DNA from: Clostridia bacterium
GTDB taxonomy: Bacteria; Bacillota; Clostridia; Christensenellales; DTU072
Assembly (NCBI GenBank): GCA_028701415.1
Contig: JAQVQU010000001.1
Coordinates: 1-64,000 of the forward strand
DNA length: 64,000 nucleotides
Direction: 5' to 3'
Shown: positions 24,020 to 32,683 of the stretch, in pieces
Layout: each line of letters begins with the position of its first letter
How positions within the stretch are numbered: the first letter of the stretch is position 1
Program-made: the position numbers and the translations under genes
The notes under the pieces: generated by a model
Told to the model about the DNA's origin: nothing
Databases searched by the model: none
What the model saw: the letters and a program-made list of their open reading frames with translations, nothing else

Positions 24020-25936
24020 ATGAAAGGATTATACAAAAGCAATAATAATTTAGACAATGCAGATGAGTCTCAAATAATAAAAAAGAAAAAAATGAACAGA
24101 AAGACTAAAGTTTTTCTTATATCTGGAGTGGCATTAATTCTTGCCTCTGCTATAGTAGTGGGATGTCTTGCTGCATTTTTACCCAAAATTCCGATTCATG
24201 AACCTGAGCAATATTCTGTCGTACAGTTTTCAAGCAAGAATGCTTTATTAGCGAGATTGGTTGCGGATGGACAGTCTTTTGATTCGATATTTGGAGGATG
24301 GCGATCTTCTTCATCTATGGATTTAGGAGCTCCAACCGCAAACATTGCAATGGACGATTCTGAACTAATAGATACCCAACACTCTTCAACAAATGTTCAA
24401 GTCGAAGGGCTTGATGAAGCAGATATAGTTAAGGTTGATGGAAATTATATATACACATTAAGCAATAATGTGCTTCGAATAGTGGAAGTAGCTTCTGGCC
24501 AAATGGAGGTCGTTTGGACAAGCGATTTTAATGAGAACAATTTCTATGCGGATGAAATTATGCTATACGAGAATGTGTTAGGAGTTCTAGGACGTTCATA
24601 TACTGCTGATTCAGGAGAATTTCTTCCAGATTACTCAGAACCTTCATCCGATGATTCAGGTGATTATTCGATTTATTTTTACGATTATAGTTCAAGTATG
24701 ATTGCTATACGTTTATATGATATTACTGATAAATCATCACCAATTCTAGTTAACGAGATTAAACAAAGTGGTTATTACAACACTGCTAGGTTGTCAGGAA
24801 GCACTTTATACTATGTAGCCCAGTATAACTATTACAACTACGATGTGGGATCTATACTCCCTAAAGTGCAAAATTCAAGTGGCGAAGATATTGTAGAAAT
24901 GGCTTTGGAAGATATATATTATATTGAGGGCCTTCCCCAAAATACATATACTACTGTTGGTAAAATTGATTTAAGTGGAACTATTTCACATGAATATAGT
25001 TCATTTATTGCCGGATCAGGGACAGTATATTTTTCAGGGAATAATATTTATCTATGCGACTATAATTATTATCCCCAGTTTGTGTCAAATGGTTTTGTTT
25101 CCATTAGGGACGATTCTGTGTCAGGAACAACACGAATAGTAAAAATTCAAGCAGATAACCTTGAAATTAGTGCTGTAGGGGAAGTCGAAGGTATTGTTAG
25201 TGACAGGTATTGGTTGGATGAATTTCAAGGAAATTTAAGGATTGCTACTGTCTCTGGCTGGAACCAATATTCGAATGTTTTTGTTTTAAATAATAATCTT
25301 GAAGAGATTGGGAAAATTACCGGAATCGCACCAGGAGAATCAATTTATTCTGTTAGGTTTACTGGAGAAACTGGATCGATGGTCACATTTAGACAAGTTG
25401 ATCCCTTGTTTCTTTTGGATTTATCTAATCCATTTAATCCTAGTATATCTGAAGGATTGAAAAAGGAGGGAGTATCTTATTATCTTCACCCAATTTCAGG
25501 CACAGATTTTACGATAGGACTTGGTCGAGAAACTGATGAAAACGGATTTTCACAAGGTATAGAAATTGTACTTTTTGATTACAGCGGAGAGGAAGCAGAA
25601 ATTGTAGGCGCCCCAATTTTTGTAGGTGAGGACTTATATGCTTATTCAGAGGCTTTATATAATCCTAGGGCAATTTTGTATGATAAAGAAAAGAATATAT
25701 TCGCTTTTTCAGCTGATTATATGGCTGATTCTTATAATTACAATTATTCTAATGGGTATTTTATTATAGGATTCTCTGAAGGAGAGTTAGAGATTAGAAA
25801 AGAAATTCAACATAATGGAAGTTCTATCAATAGGGCTGTAATTGTAGGGGATTATTTGTACGTTATTTCTTCAGCCAAAATTACTTCACATTCTATATCT
25901 GAAAATGTAATTGGGGATGTTTTTTCTACTCTTTAA
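24020..25936 (+). CDS. membrane-anchored beta-propeller domain protein
   Basis: A 638-residue extracytoplasmic protein. A positively charged N-terminal tail (residues 1-32, KKKKMNRKTK) precedes one transmembrane helix (about 33-56). The rest matches the secreted beta-propeller family common in clostridia and archaea, with the signature VEGLDEADIVKVDGNYIY and repeated strand/turn units. No catalytic motif is seen; such proteins are thought to act at the cell surface. The start is set at ATG 24020 with GGGAG upstream rather than TTG 23999. Ends at a terminator. Confidence 0.85.
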   Translation: MKGLYKSNNNLDNADESQIIKKKKMNRKTKVFLISGVALILASAIVVGCLAAFLPKIPIHEPEQYSVVQFSSKNALLARLVADGQSFDSIFGGWRSSSSMDLGAPTANIAMDDSELIDTQHSSTNVQVEGLDEADIVKVDGNYIYTLSNNVLRIVEVASGQMEVVWTSDFNENNFYADEIMLYENVLGVLGRSYTADSGEFLPDYSEPSSDDSGDYSIYFYDYSSSMIAIRLYDITDKSSPILVNEIKQSGYYNTARLSGSTLYYVAQYNYYNYDVGSILPKVQNSSGEDIVEMALEDIYYIEGLPQNTYTTVGKIDLSGTISHEYSSFIAGSGTVYFSGNNIYLCDYNYYPQFVSNGFVSIRDDSVSGTTRIVKIQADNLEISAVGEVEGIVSDRYWLDEFQGNLRIATVSGWNQYSNVFVLNNNLEEIGKITGIAPGESIYSVRFTGETGSMVTFRQVDPLFLLDLSNPFNPSISEGLKKEGVSYYLHPISGTDFTIGLGRETDENGFSQGIEIVLFDYSGEEAEIVGAPIFVGEDLYAYSEALYNPRAILYDKEKNIFAFSADYMADSYNYNYSNGYFIIGFSEGELEIRKEIQHNGSSINRAVIVGDYLYVISSAKITSHSISENVIGDVFSTL

Positions 25937-25988
25937 AAAATATGAGCTTAAAGTAAAGTAGGGATGAATTTCTATAATATAACCAAGG

Positions 25989-26016
25989 AAAAACCTGATT
26001 AACTATTAGGTTTTTT
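25989..26016 (+). terminator. terminator after the beta-propeller gene
   Basis: AAAAACCT (25989-25996) pairs with AGGTTTTT (26008-26015) across an 11-base loop, with an uninterrupted T tract on the 3' arm. Confidence 0.8.
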
Positions 26017-26034
26017 CTTGTAAATGCCGTAGCG

Positions 26035-26063
26035 TTGACTGAAAATATGGGGGATGATATAAT
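26035..26063 (+). promoter_or_regulatory. promoter producing a leaderless mRNA
   Basis: TTGACT (26035-26040), exactly 17 bases, TATAAT (26058-26063). The expected start of RNA is about 26070, which is the A of the ATG of the next gene. No Shine-Dalgarno could fit in the six bases between. Confidence 0.7.
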
Positions 26064-26069
26064 AAGAAA

Positions 26070-26471
26070 ATGGATAAAAAAGCTTTTTCTTTATTAAGTG
26101 TTTTTGTGGAAGCATCAAAGGATGGTGAATATGTGGTTTTTGAAAAGAAGGACCTCATTGAGTCAATCAGCGGATATAATGAAGGGGGATTAGAAGAACT
26201 AGATTCAGCAATAAAATACCTTGAGTTAAAAAAACTTATCGATATAAAAATCTCAGATTCTATAAATATTGCAGTAAAACCAACTCCAGATGCATATATT
26301 TTTGTAGAACTTGAGCAAAAAAGTGTAAAAAGAAAGAACCAAGCAATACCTAGTATCTTTCCGTCAATCTCAAACAAGAAGATAATACTTTTTCTGCTTT
26401 TTAGTGGAATTATTGGTGGAATTGTAGCTGGCATAATTATTATAATTGCTCAGACCTTTTTGTTGAAATAA
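26070..26471 (+). CDS. unknown winged-helix-like protein with C-terminal transmembrane anchor (first of pair)
   Basis: A 133-residue protein with an N-terminal soluble alpha/beta domain (about 1-85) whose helix-helix-strand pattern looks like a winged helix, a basic linker (KSVKRKNQ), and one C-terminal transmembrane helix (about 108-132, IILFLLFSGIIGGIVAGIIIII). It has no ribosome-binding site and its ATG lies at the predicted transcription start. It overlaps the next gene by TAATG. The fold call is by eye; no family name is offered. Confidence 0.7.
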   Translation: MDKKAFSLLSVFVEASKDGEYVVFEKKDLIESISGYNEGGLEELDSAIKYLELKKLIDIKISDSINIAVKPTPDAYIFVELEQKSVKRKNQAIPSIFPSISNKKIILFLLFSGIIGGIVAGIIIIIAQTFLLK

Positions 26472-26836
26472 TGATATTAAGTAAAAAAGAAAAAATATTA
26501 ATGGAATCGATTTATAACGCTTCTGTAAACTCTGGCCAGTGTATTTTGACACCTACAGATATTTTGAAAATTATCCCATATAAATATGATTTTAGAGAAG
26601 AGGACATAGAAAAAACTATGGAAGCTTTAAAAATTGAAGGTTATTTTGAGTATGACAGGGCTTTCAAAAAGAACGAAATGGTTTATTGTATAGTATTAAA
26701 AGATAAGGGGAAATCATATTTACGAGATAAAAAAACAGCAAAAAAGAATTTGTACATTAAAATCGCGGTTACTGTTTTGTGCGCTGCATTAGGTTATCTT
26801 ATTAGGGTTATTATTGGGGCTATCATAGGGAAGTAG
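26471..26836 (+). CDS. unknown winged-helix-like protein with C-terminal transmembrane anchor (second of pair)
   Basis: A 121-residue protein with the same plan as its neighbour: a helical N-terminal domain (KKEKILMESIYNASVNSG, then ILTPTDILKIIPY), a two-strand wing (KNEMVYCIVLKDKG), a basic stretch and a C-terminal transmembrane helix (about 95-120). Both share an opening helix and a D/E-rich second helix, suggesting tandem duplication, although overall identity is low. Start ATG is coupled to the first gene. uvrB begins 38 bases downstream. Confidence 0.7.
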   Translation: MILSKKEKILMESIYNASVNSGQCILTPTDILKIIPYKYDFREEDIEKTMEALKIEGYFEYDRAFKKNEMVYCIVLKDKGKSYLRDKKTAKKNLYIKIAVTVLCAALGYLIRVIIGAIIGK

Positions 26837-26874
26837 CGCATCATCCAGAATTTATAGAGTATTCCCGATATAAT

Positions 26875-28839
26875 ATGGAAAAATTGAATAAATTTAAAAT
26901 TACTGCTGATTATTCTCCTTGTGGGGATCAAATCGAGGCTATAGATATATTAACAAAAGGAATACTTGCAGGAGAGGAGATGCAAGTTCTGCTTGGTGTA
27001 ACTGGAAGTGGCAAGACATTTACTATGGCAAATGTAATCCAAAATGTTCAAAAACCAACATTGGTAATGGCGCATAATAAGACCCTAGCCGCTCAACTAT
27101 GTAATGAATTTAGGGAGCTTTTTCCCAACAATAGAGTAGAATATTTTGTTTCATATTATGACTATTATCAACCTGAGGCATATATACCAAGAAGTGATAC
27201 TTACATAGAAAAAGAAATTCAGCTTAACGATGAAATTGATAAATTGAGACACAGTGCGACCTCATCTTTAGGAGAAAGGTCGGATGTAATAGTGGTTGCT
27301 TCAGTTTCGTGTATTTATGGACTTGGAGCCCCTGAAACATATTTTAAGAATGTTATCTCACTAAGGAAAGGAGAGCATTATAATAGAGAAGATATTATTG
27401 ATAAGTTAATTCTGAATCAATACAAAAGAAATGATATTGACTTTGTCAGAGCAACTTTTCGTGTCAAGGGGGATGTGATTGAAATATTCCCTTCAGGGTC
27501 AAGCAACATCTGTCTAAGAGTAGATTTCTTCGATGATCTTATTGAAGATATATATGAGTTTGACCCAACGACAAGAAAAATACTGAATACTTTGTCCCAT
27601 GCAGCGATTTTTCCTGCCTCACACTATGTCGTTGGGGATTCAAATCTCGATAATACACTCGAAATAATCAAAAATGATATGGTTGTCCAAGAAAGACTTT
27701 TTTTGAGCCAGGGAAAGCTTATTGAAGCACAAAGAATAAGGGAAAGAGTATCTTATAATTTGGAAATGATAAAAGAAATAGGGTATTGCTCAGGAATAGA
27801 AAATTATTCCAGGTACTTTGATGGAAGAAAGCCTGGTGAACCTCCATTTACCCTAATAGATTACTTTCCAAAAGATTTTCTTCTATTTATTGATGAAAGT
27901 CATATGACCCTTCCTCAAATAAGAGGGATGTATAATGGTGATAGGGCAAGAAAGACAAATTTAGTTGAATATGGATTTAGACTTCCTGCGGCTTATGATA
28001 ACAGACCTTTAAATTTTCAAGAGTTTAAGAAAAAAGTTAATCAAGTTATTTGTGTTTCGGCAACTCCAGCGGAATATGAATTGAAAAATTCATCAATAAT
28101 AGCTGAACAATTAATTAGACCAACAGGTTTAGTAGACCCTGAAATATTTGTTCGAAAAACAGAAGGTCAAATTGATAACATAATCTCGGAAATAAGCAAG
28201 GCAATTGAAAAAAAAGGAAGGGTACTAATAACAACATTAACTAAAAAAATGGCAGAAAACTTGACAAATTATCTTAAAGAAAATGGAATAAAAGTTGATT
28301 ATATGCATAGCGATATTGATACTCTTGATAGAATAGAGATTATTACCAAACTTAGAAAGGGAGACATTGATGTGATTGTTGGAATTAATTTATTAAGGGA
28401 AGGACTTGATATTCCAGAGGTAAACCTAGTAGCAATATTAGATGCTGATAAAGAAGGTTTTTTGAGATCAAAATCTTCCTTAATTCAGACAATTGGACGT
28501 GCGGCAAGAAATAAAGAGGCAAAAGTAATTATGTATGCGGATAAGATAACGGATAGTATTAAAGAAGCTATCGCTGAGACAAACAGAAGAAGAGAAAAGC
28601 AGAGAGACTATAATTTGAAAAATAATATTGAACCAAAAACTATCATAAAACCTATAAAAAATACTCTAATAATTTCGAAAAAAACAGAAAAAAATAAGAA
28701 CACTATGTCGAAAAAAGAGATTAATTCAGAGATTGAGAGATTGTACGGTTTAATGGCTGTTTCCACCGCTACTTATGATTTTGAAACTGCAATAATATTG
28801 AGAGACAGGATTTCAGAGCTTAAGAAATTTAAAGGATAA
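26875..28839 (+). CDS. uvrB: excinuclease ABC subunit B
   Basis: A 654-residue UvrB, the damage-verifying helicase of nucleotide excision repair. P-loop GVTGSGKT at 41-48, the beta-hairpin YYDYYQPEAYIP, the DESH box, helicase motif IGRAARN, and a C-terminal UVR motif (EIERLYGLMAVSTATYDFETAIILRDRI) for UvrC contact are all present. No Shine-Dalgarno is seen before ATG; the nearby TATAAT (26869-26874) abuts the ATG and cannot be its -10. Followed by uvrA after 43 bases. Confidence 0.97.
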   Translation: MEKLNKFKITADYSPCGDQIEAIDILTKGILAGEEMQVLLGVTGSGKTFTMANVIQNVQKPTLVMAHNKTLAAQLCNEFRELFPNNRVEYFVSYYDYYQPEAYIPRSDTYIEKEIQLNDEIDKLRHSATSSLGERSDVIVVASVSCIYGLGAPETYFKNVISLRKGEHYNREDIIDKLILNQYKRNDIDFVRATFRVKGDVIEIFPSGSSNICLRVDFFDDLIEDIYEFDPTTRKILNTLSHAAIFPASHYVVGDSNLDNTLEIIKNDMVVQERLFLSQGKLIEAQRIRERVSYNLEMIKEIGYCSGIENYSRYFDGRKPGEPPFTLIDYFPKDFLLFIDESHMTLPQIRGMYNGDRARKTNLVEYGFRLPAAYDNRPLNFQEFKKKVNQVICVSATPAEYELKNSSIIAEQLIRPTGLVDPEIFVRKTEGQIDNIISEISKAIEKKGRVLITTLTKKMAENLTNYLKENGIKVDYMHSDIDTLDRIEIITKLRKGDIDVIVGINLLREGLDIPEVNLVAILDADKEGFLRSKSSLIQTIGRAARNKEAKVIMYADKITDSIKEAIAETNRRREKQRDYNLKNNIEPKTIIKPIKNTLIISKKTEKNKNTMSKKEINSEIERLYGLMAVSTATYDFETAIILRDRISELKKFKG

Positions 28840-28882
28840 ATTAAAGGATTTGGATAAATGACCTACTAATGGAGGAAGTTGA

Positions 28883-31708
28883 ATGCGAGAAAGCATTTAT
28901 GTCAAAGGAGCAAAGGAAAATAATTTAAAAAATATAGATGTTGAGATTCCACGGAATAAACTTGTTGTTTTAACCGGGCTTAGTGGGAGTGGCAAGTCTT
29001 CTTTAGCATTTGATACAATTTTCGCCGAAGGACAAAGAAAATATATGGAAAGCCTATCAAGCTATGCTAGGCAATTTTTGGGACAAATGCAAAAACCAAA
29101 TGTAGAGTATATCGAAGGCCTCTCGCCATCAATATCTATAGATCAAAAGACAACATCGAATAATCCAAGATCTACGGTAGGAACTGTTACAGAGATATAT
29201 GATTATTTCAGGCTACTTTTTGCAAATGTCGGAGTCCCACATTGTCCGGAATGTGGGAAGGAAATACAGCAGGTCTCAATAGATCAAATTACTGAAAAAA
29301 TAATGGCTTTTTCAACTGGTAGTAGAGTAGTAATACTAGCCCCAATAGTTAGGGGTAAAAAGGGAGAGCATAAGAAGATCATAGATCATTATAGAAAAGA
29401 AGGATATCTGAGATTAAAAATTGATGGCACAATTATTTCTATTGAAGAGGAAATTATTCTTGATAAAACGATAAAACACGATATATATATTGTAATTGAT
29501 AGGCTCCTTGTTAAAGAAGGTATGCAAAGAAGATTAACTGACAGCGTTGAAACTTCATTAAAAATTTCAGGAGGAATGGTTATCGTTGATGTTGAAGGAG
29601 AAGAAACTCTTTTTTCAACAAAATATGCCTGCCCCAATTGTGATATATCTTTACCTGAGCTTACTCCAAGGATGTTTTCCTTCAATAGCCCTTATGGTGC
29701 TTGTCCAGCTTGCTTGGGTCTAGGAGTTAAGATGGTGATTAGCCCCAAAAAACTTATAATGAATGAGAATCTATCCTTAAGAGAGGGGGCTTTAAAAATT
29801 AACGGTTGGAGTCTGTTTGAATATCCTTCTTTAATTCGTAAAACTTTTCGAAATCTAAGCCAAAAGTATCACTTTTCTTTAGATATTCCCTGGAAGAGTA
29901 TTCCAGATAAAATTAAAGAAATAATAATGTTCGGAGAACCTGGTTTTGAGAGAAACATTGTATCTGCTAGTGAGAGCGCAGAAGGGGAGCTTTTCGCTGG
30001 CTTTGTTAATATTTTGAAAAAAAGATATTTGTCCACAAAATCTGAGGGAGTAAAACAGGATATACAAAAATACATGGATCCACAGCCTTGTACTCTATGT
30101 GGGGGAAAAAGACTGAAAAAGGAAGTAATGTATGTTACTGTAGCCGGTAGAAATATTGCAGAGTTATGCGATATTCCAATTGACTTACTTCATAATTTTT
30201 TAAATAAACTTATTCTATCTGAACGTCAGGAAATAATTGCCCGTCCAATACTCAAGGAAATTATGGCAAGATTGTCATTTTTATCTAAAGTTGGTTTAGG
30301 GTATCTTAATCTTTCGAGATCAAGCGGGTCTCTAAGCGGGGGAGAGAGCCAGAGGATTAGGTTAGCAACACAAATTGGAAGTGGTTTAATGGGGGTAATC
30401 TATATTCTAGATGAGCCAAGCATTGGATTACATCAAAGAGATAATAAAAGACTATTAGAGGCATTAATTAATCTTAGAAATCTTGGCAATACACTTATAG
30501 TGGTTGAACACGATGAAGAAACAATGCGTGCAGCAGATCAGATTATTGACATAGGTCCTCTTGCTGGAGAAAAAGGGGGTTATTTGGTAGCACAGGGTAC
30601 AGTATATGATATTATATCTTGTCCTAACTCTATTACTGGCGATTTTCTATCTGGAAGAAGAAAGATTAAAATTCCAAAAGAAAGAAGAATTCCTGATCAT
30701 AGATTTTTATCAATAATAGGCGCCTGCCAAAATAATTTAAAAAACATTGATGTTGATATACCGGTTGGTTTGTTTACCGTCATAACAGGAGTGTCCGGAA
30801 GTGGTAAATCATCCTTAATTTCTGAGATTTTATATCCTAGAGCATCTAATTTGTTAAACAAGTCGGAACTTATCGAGGGCAAATTTAATGAGATTACCGG
30901 ACTTGATTACTTTGATAAAGTTATTAACATTGATCAGAGCCCAATAGGGCGAACTCCTCGATCTAATCCAGCGACTTATACGGATCTTTTTACTCCAATT
31001 AGAAATCTTTTTGCTTTGACACCTGATGCAAAAGCAAGAGGGTATTCTGCGGGAAGGTTTAGTTTTAACGTAAAAGGCGGACGTTGTGAAAATTGTGAAG
31101 GTGGAGGGATTATTCAAATTGAGATGCATTTCTTACCAGATGTGTATGTTCCTTGCGAGATATGCGAAGGGAAAAGATATAATAGAGAAACATTGGAAGT
31201 GAAATATAAGGGTAAATCTATTTATGATGTGTTGGATATGACAGTTGAGAATGCAGTAATTTTTTTTGAAAACATACCTCAGATTTACCGAAAGATTAAG
31301 TGCTTGCATGATGTAGGTTTGGGTTATATCAAATTAGGACAACCCTCAACAACTTTATCTGGAGGAGAGGCGCAGAGAATTAAACTGGCAAGTGAGTTGA
31401 GCAAAAGATCTTCTGGAAAAACTTTATATATTCTTGATGAACCTACCACAGGTTTACATTCCGCAGATGTTGAGAAACTTCTGTTGATGTTACAAAAACT
31501 TGTAGATCTTGGAAATACTGTGGTGGTTATTGAGCATAATCTCGATGTTATAAAGACTGCAGATTACATAATAGATTTGGGCCCTGAGGGGGGAGATGCT
31601 GGTGGATACGTGTTAGCTCAAGGGACACCCGAACAAATATCAAACATAAATACTAGCTCAACTGGGATATTTTTAAAAGCAGCTCTTGAAAGAGACAGGA
31701 TAGATTAA
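28883..31708 (+). CDS. uvrA: excinuclease ABC subunit A
   Basis: A 941-residue UvrA, the DNA damage sensor that loads UvrB. It has two ABC ATPase modules, each split by insertions: Walker A GLSGSGKSSLAF and GVSGSGKSS, signatures SGSLSGGESQR and TTLSGGEAQR. Zinc modules are visible in CPECG, CPNC/CPAC, CTLCGG and CENCEGG/CEICEGK. Start ATG has GGAGG six bases upstream. Its transcript probably ends at the hairpin at 31793-31817, which is inside the convergent folT gene. Confidence 0.97.
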   Translation: MRESIYVKGAKENNLKNIDVEIPRNKLVVLTGLSGSGKSSLAFDTIFAEGQRKYMESLSSYARQFLGQMQKPNVEYIEGLSPSISIDQKTTSNNPRSTVGTVTEIYDYFRLLFANVGVPHCPECGKEIQQVSIDQITEKIMAFSTGSRVVILAPIVRGKKGEHKKIIDHYRKEGYLRLKIDGTIISIEEEIILDKTIKHDIYIVIDRLLVKEGMQRRLTDSVETSLKISGGMVIVDVEGEETLFSTKYACPNCDISLPELTPRMFSFNSPYGACPACLGLGVKMVISPKKLIMNENLSLREGALKINGWSLFEYPSLIRKTFRNLSQKYHFSLDIPWKSIPDKIKEIIMFGEPGFERNIVSASESAEGELFAGFVNILKKRYLSTKSEGVKQDIQKYMDPQPCTLCGGKRLKKEVMYVTVAGRNIAELCDIPIDLLHNFLNKLILSERQEIIARPILKEIMARLSFLSKVGLGYLNLSRSSGSLSGGESQRIRLATQIGSGLMGVIYILDEPSIGLHQRDNKRLLEALINLRNLGNTLIVVEHDEETMRAADQIIDIGPLAGEKGGYLVAQGTVYDIISCPNSITGDFLSGRRKIKIPKERRIPDHRFLSIIGACQNNLKNIDVDIPVGLFTVITGVSGSGKSSLISEILYPRASNLLNKSELIEGKFNEITGLDYFDKVINIDQSPIGRTPRSNPATYTDLFTPIRNLFALTPDAKARGYSAGRFSFNVKGGRCENCEGGGIIQIEMHFLPDVYVPCEICEGKRYNRETLEVKYKGKSIYDVLDMTVENAVIFFENIPQIYRKIKCLHDVGLGYIKLGQPSTTLSGGEAQRIKLASELSKRSSGKTLYILDEPTTGLHSADVEKLLLMLQKLVDLGNTVVVIEHNLDVIKTADYIIDLGPEGGDAGGYVLAQGTPEQISNINTSSTGIFLKAALERDRID

Positions 31709-31732
31709 GGAGATATTTTGATTTTGCGTCAA

Positions 31733-32341
31733 TTATTTATGTAAGTAATTTCCTTCAGAGGCTTTTTCGGGAATAGAATCAATAGAATTCGAAGAAGGTT
31801 TTAGCCTTCTTTTTTTAAAGATAGTCTTATCAAGAATTAAGTAGAGACCATAAGTAATAGCAAGATTGATTCCTAGCATCAAGGACTGCATAGGAATTCT
31901 TCCTGCTAAATAAACCCAGAAAGTTTTTCTCCCTTGAGCATACATGAGATATAAGCCTAGTGTATTAAGCGTTAAAGTAGTTACAAGATAGATTCCTAAA
32001 AAACTTATAAGAAGTAACAACATTGGGGGAACATTTTTAATTTTGAACGTTAGTCCGGGTATTAGCCCCATCATTCCCGACCCAAGAGTAATAAGGGGGA
32101 TCCAGGGCCCTTTAGGGGCGATTATCACTCCTAATCCATCACCGATTAATCCAACCAATAATCCAGGTATCGGGCCTAGAAAAGCTCCCGCAAGAACGCA
32201 AGGTATGTAATTGAAGGATACAGCTGTTCCAAGAATAGAAAAGGGTATTGTGAAGGCATTTAGAACTACGCTTATCGCGGCGAACATTGCTGTATATGCA
32301 ATAGTTTTAGTTGATAAATGTTTGATAGTGGTTTTTTTCAT
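31733..32341 (-). CDS. folT: ECF transporter S component for folate
   Basis: A 202-residue membrane protein with about six helices, the substrate-binding subunit of an energy-coupling-factor transporter. The N-terminal AMFAAISVVLNAF helix carries the small-residue pattern used to dock the shared ECF module, and GAFLGPIPGLLVGLIGDGLG is typical of the FolT branch. The folate assignment rests mainly on the tetrahydrofolate riboswitch in its leader (32394-32485). The ATPase and T subunits are not in this window and are probably shared. A Lys/Ser-rich cytoplasmic tail ends the protein. Confidence 0.9.
   Translation of the reverse strand: MKKTTIKHLSTKTIAYTAMFAAISVVLNAFTIPFSILGTAVSFNYIPCVLAGAFLGPIPGLLVGLIGDGLGVIIAPKGPWIPLITLGSGMMGLIPGLTFKIKNVPPMLLLLISFLGIYLVTTLTLNTLGLYLMYAQGRKTFWVYLAGRIPMQSLMLGINLAITYGLYLILDKTIFKKRRLKPSSNSIDSIPEKASEGNYLHK
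31793..31817 (+). terminator. uvrA terminator inside the 3' end of folT
   Basis: On the plus strand AGAAGG (31793-31798) and CCTTCT (31805-31810) form a stem with loop TTTTAG, followed by seven T. The same bases encode a Lys-Lys-Arg-Arg stretch of FolT on the minus strand. Confidence 0.75.
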
Positions 32342-32347
32342 GAAAAC

Positions 32348-32370
32348 GTCCTCCTTGATGCAGAGAGGAC
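32348..32370 (-). promoter_or_regulatory. folT ribosome-binding-site sequestering hairpin
   Basis: On the minus strand GTCCTC (32370-32365) can pair with GAGGAC (32353-32348), which contains the folT Shine-Dalgarno AAGGAGG. This is a simple off-switch for translation and is the likely expression platform of the riboswitch upstream. Just inside the loop, CTCTGC (32365-32360) is complementary to GCAGAG at the riboswitch 5' end (32485-32480). Confidence 0.7.
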
Positions 32371-32393
32371 AGCCGAAATAAGATATAAATCTT

Positions 32394-32485
32394 GCAACGG
32401 ACGCGATATGTTACCGCAGGAATTTCCCTTTCGTTCGTGAACGACATCCCATTTCACGACACTTAACGCAACACATCTACTCTGC
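32394..32485 (-). promoter_or_regulatory. tetrahydrofolate (THF) riboswitch
   Basis: The minus strand closely follows the known THF riboswitch consensus: GCAGAGTAGATG at the 5' end, GCGTTAAGTGT, ATGGGATGTCGT, ACGAA, TGCGGTAACAT and GCGTCCG near the 3' end. These conserved blocks occur in the right order and spacing. It lies between a good promoter (32492-32520) and folT, and starts at the predicted transcription start. Binding of reduced folate would be expected to lower folT expression through the hairpin at 32348-32370. Confidence 0.94.
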
Positions 32486-32491
32486 AATTTT

Positions 32492-32520
32492 ATTATATCA
32501 TTCAAATTTTCAAATCACAA
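32492..32520 (-). promoter_or_regulatory. folT promoter
   Basis: Minus-strand TTGTGA (32520-32515), 17-base spacer, TATAAT (32497-32492). RNA would start at about 32485, the first base of the riboswitch. Confidence 0.75.
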
Positions 32521-32671
32521 CGAAATCACTAACACTTTTTTGCTTGCTTTCGTGCGTATGTTTATATGTATAAATATATAGCATTTTGTTGTATTTGAAA
32601 GGTTATTGTGGTAATATCTTAATGTTTTTAGACTTGTAACTAAAAAGTTCTAATGACTATTAACTTGTTTT
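32521..32671. other. AT-rich divergent intergenic region
   Basis: Together with the riboswitch this fills the 330-base gap between folT and the giant lipoprotein gene. I see no further gene or clear RNA; a -10-like TATAAAT run near 32570 lacks a good partner. The plus-strand promoter of the lipoprotein gene could not be placed with confidence. Confidence 0.4.
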
Positions 32672-32683
32672 ATGGTGGTAATG

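Noticed and set aside
26869..26874. TATAAT directly before the uvrB ATG as its promoter
   Set aside because: No -35 box lies at 16-18 bases and transcription would begin inside the coding region; uvrB is more likely read through from 26035.
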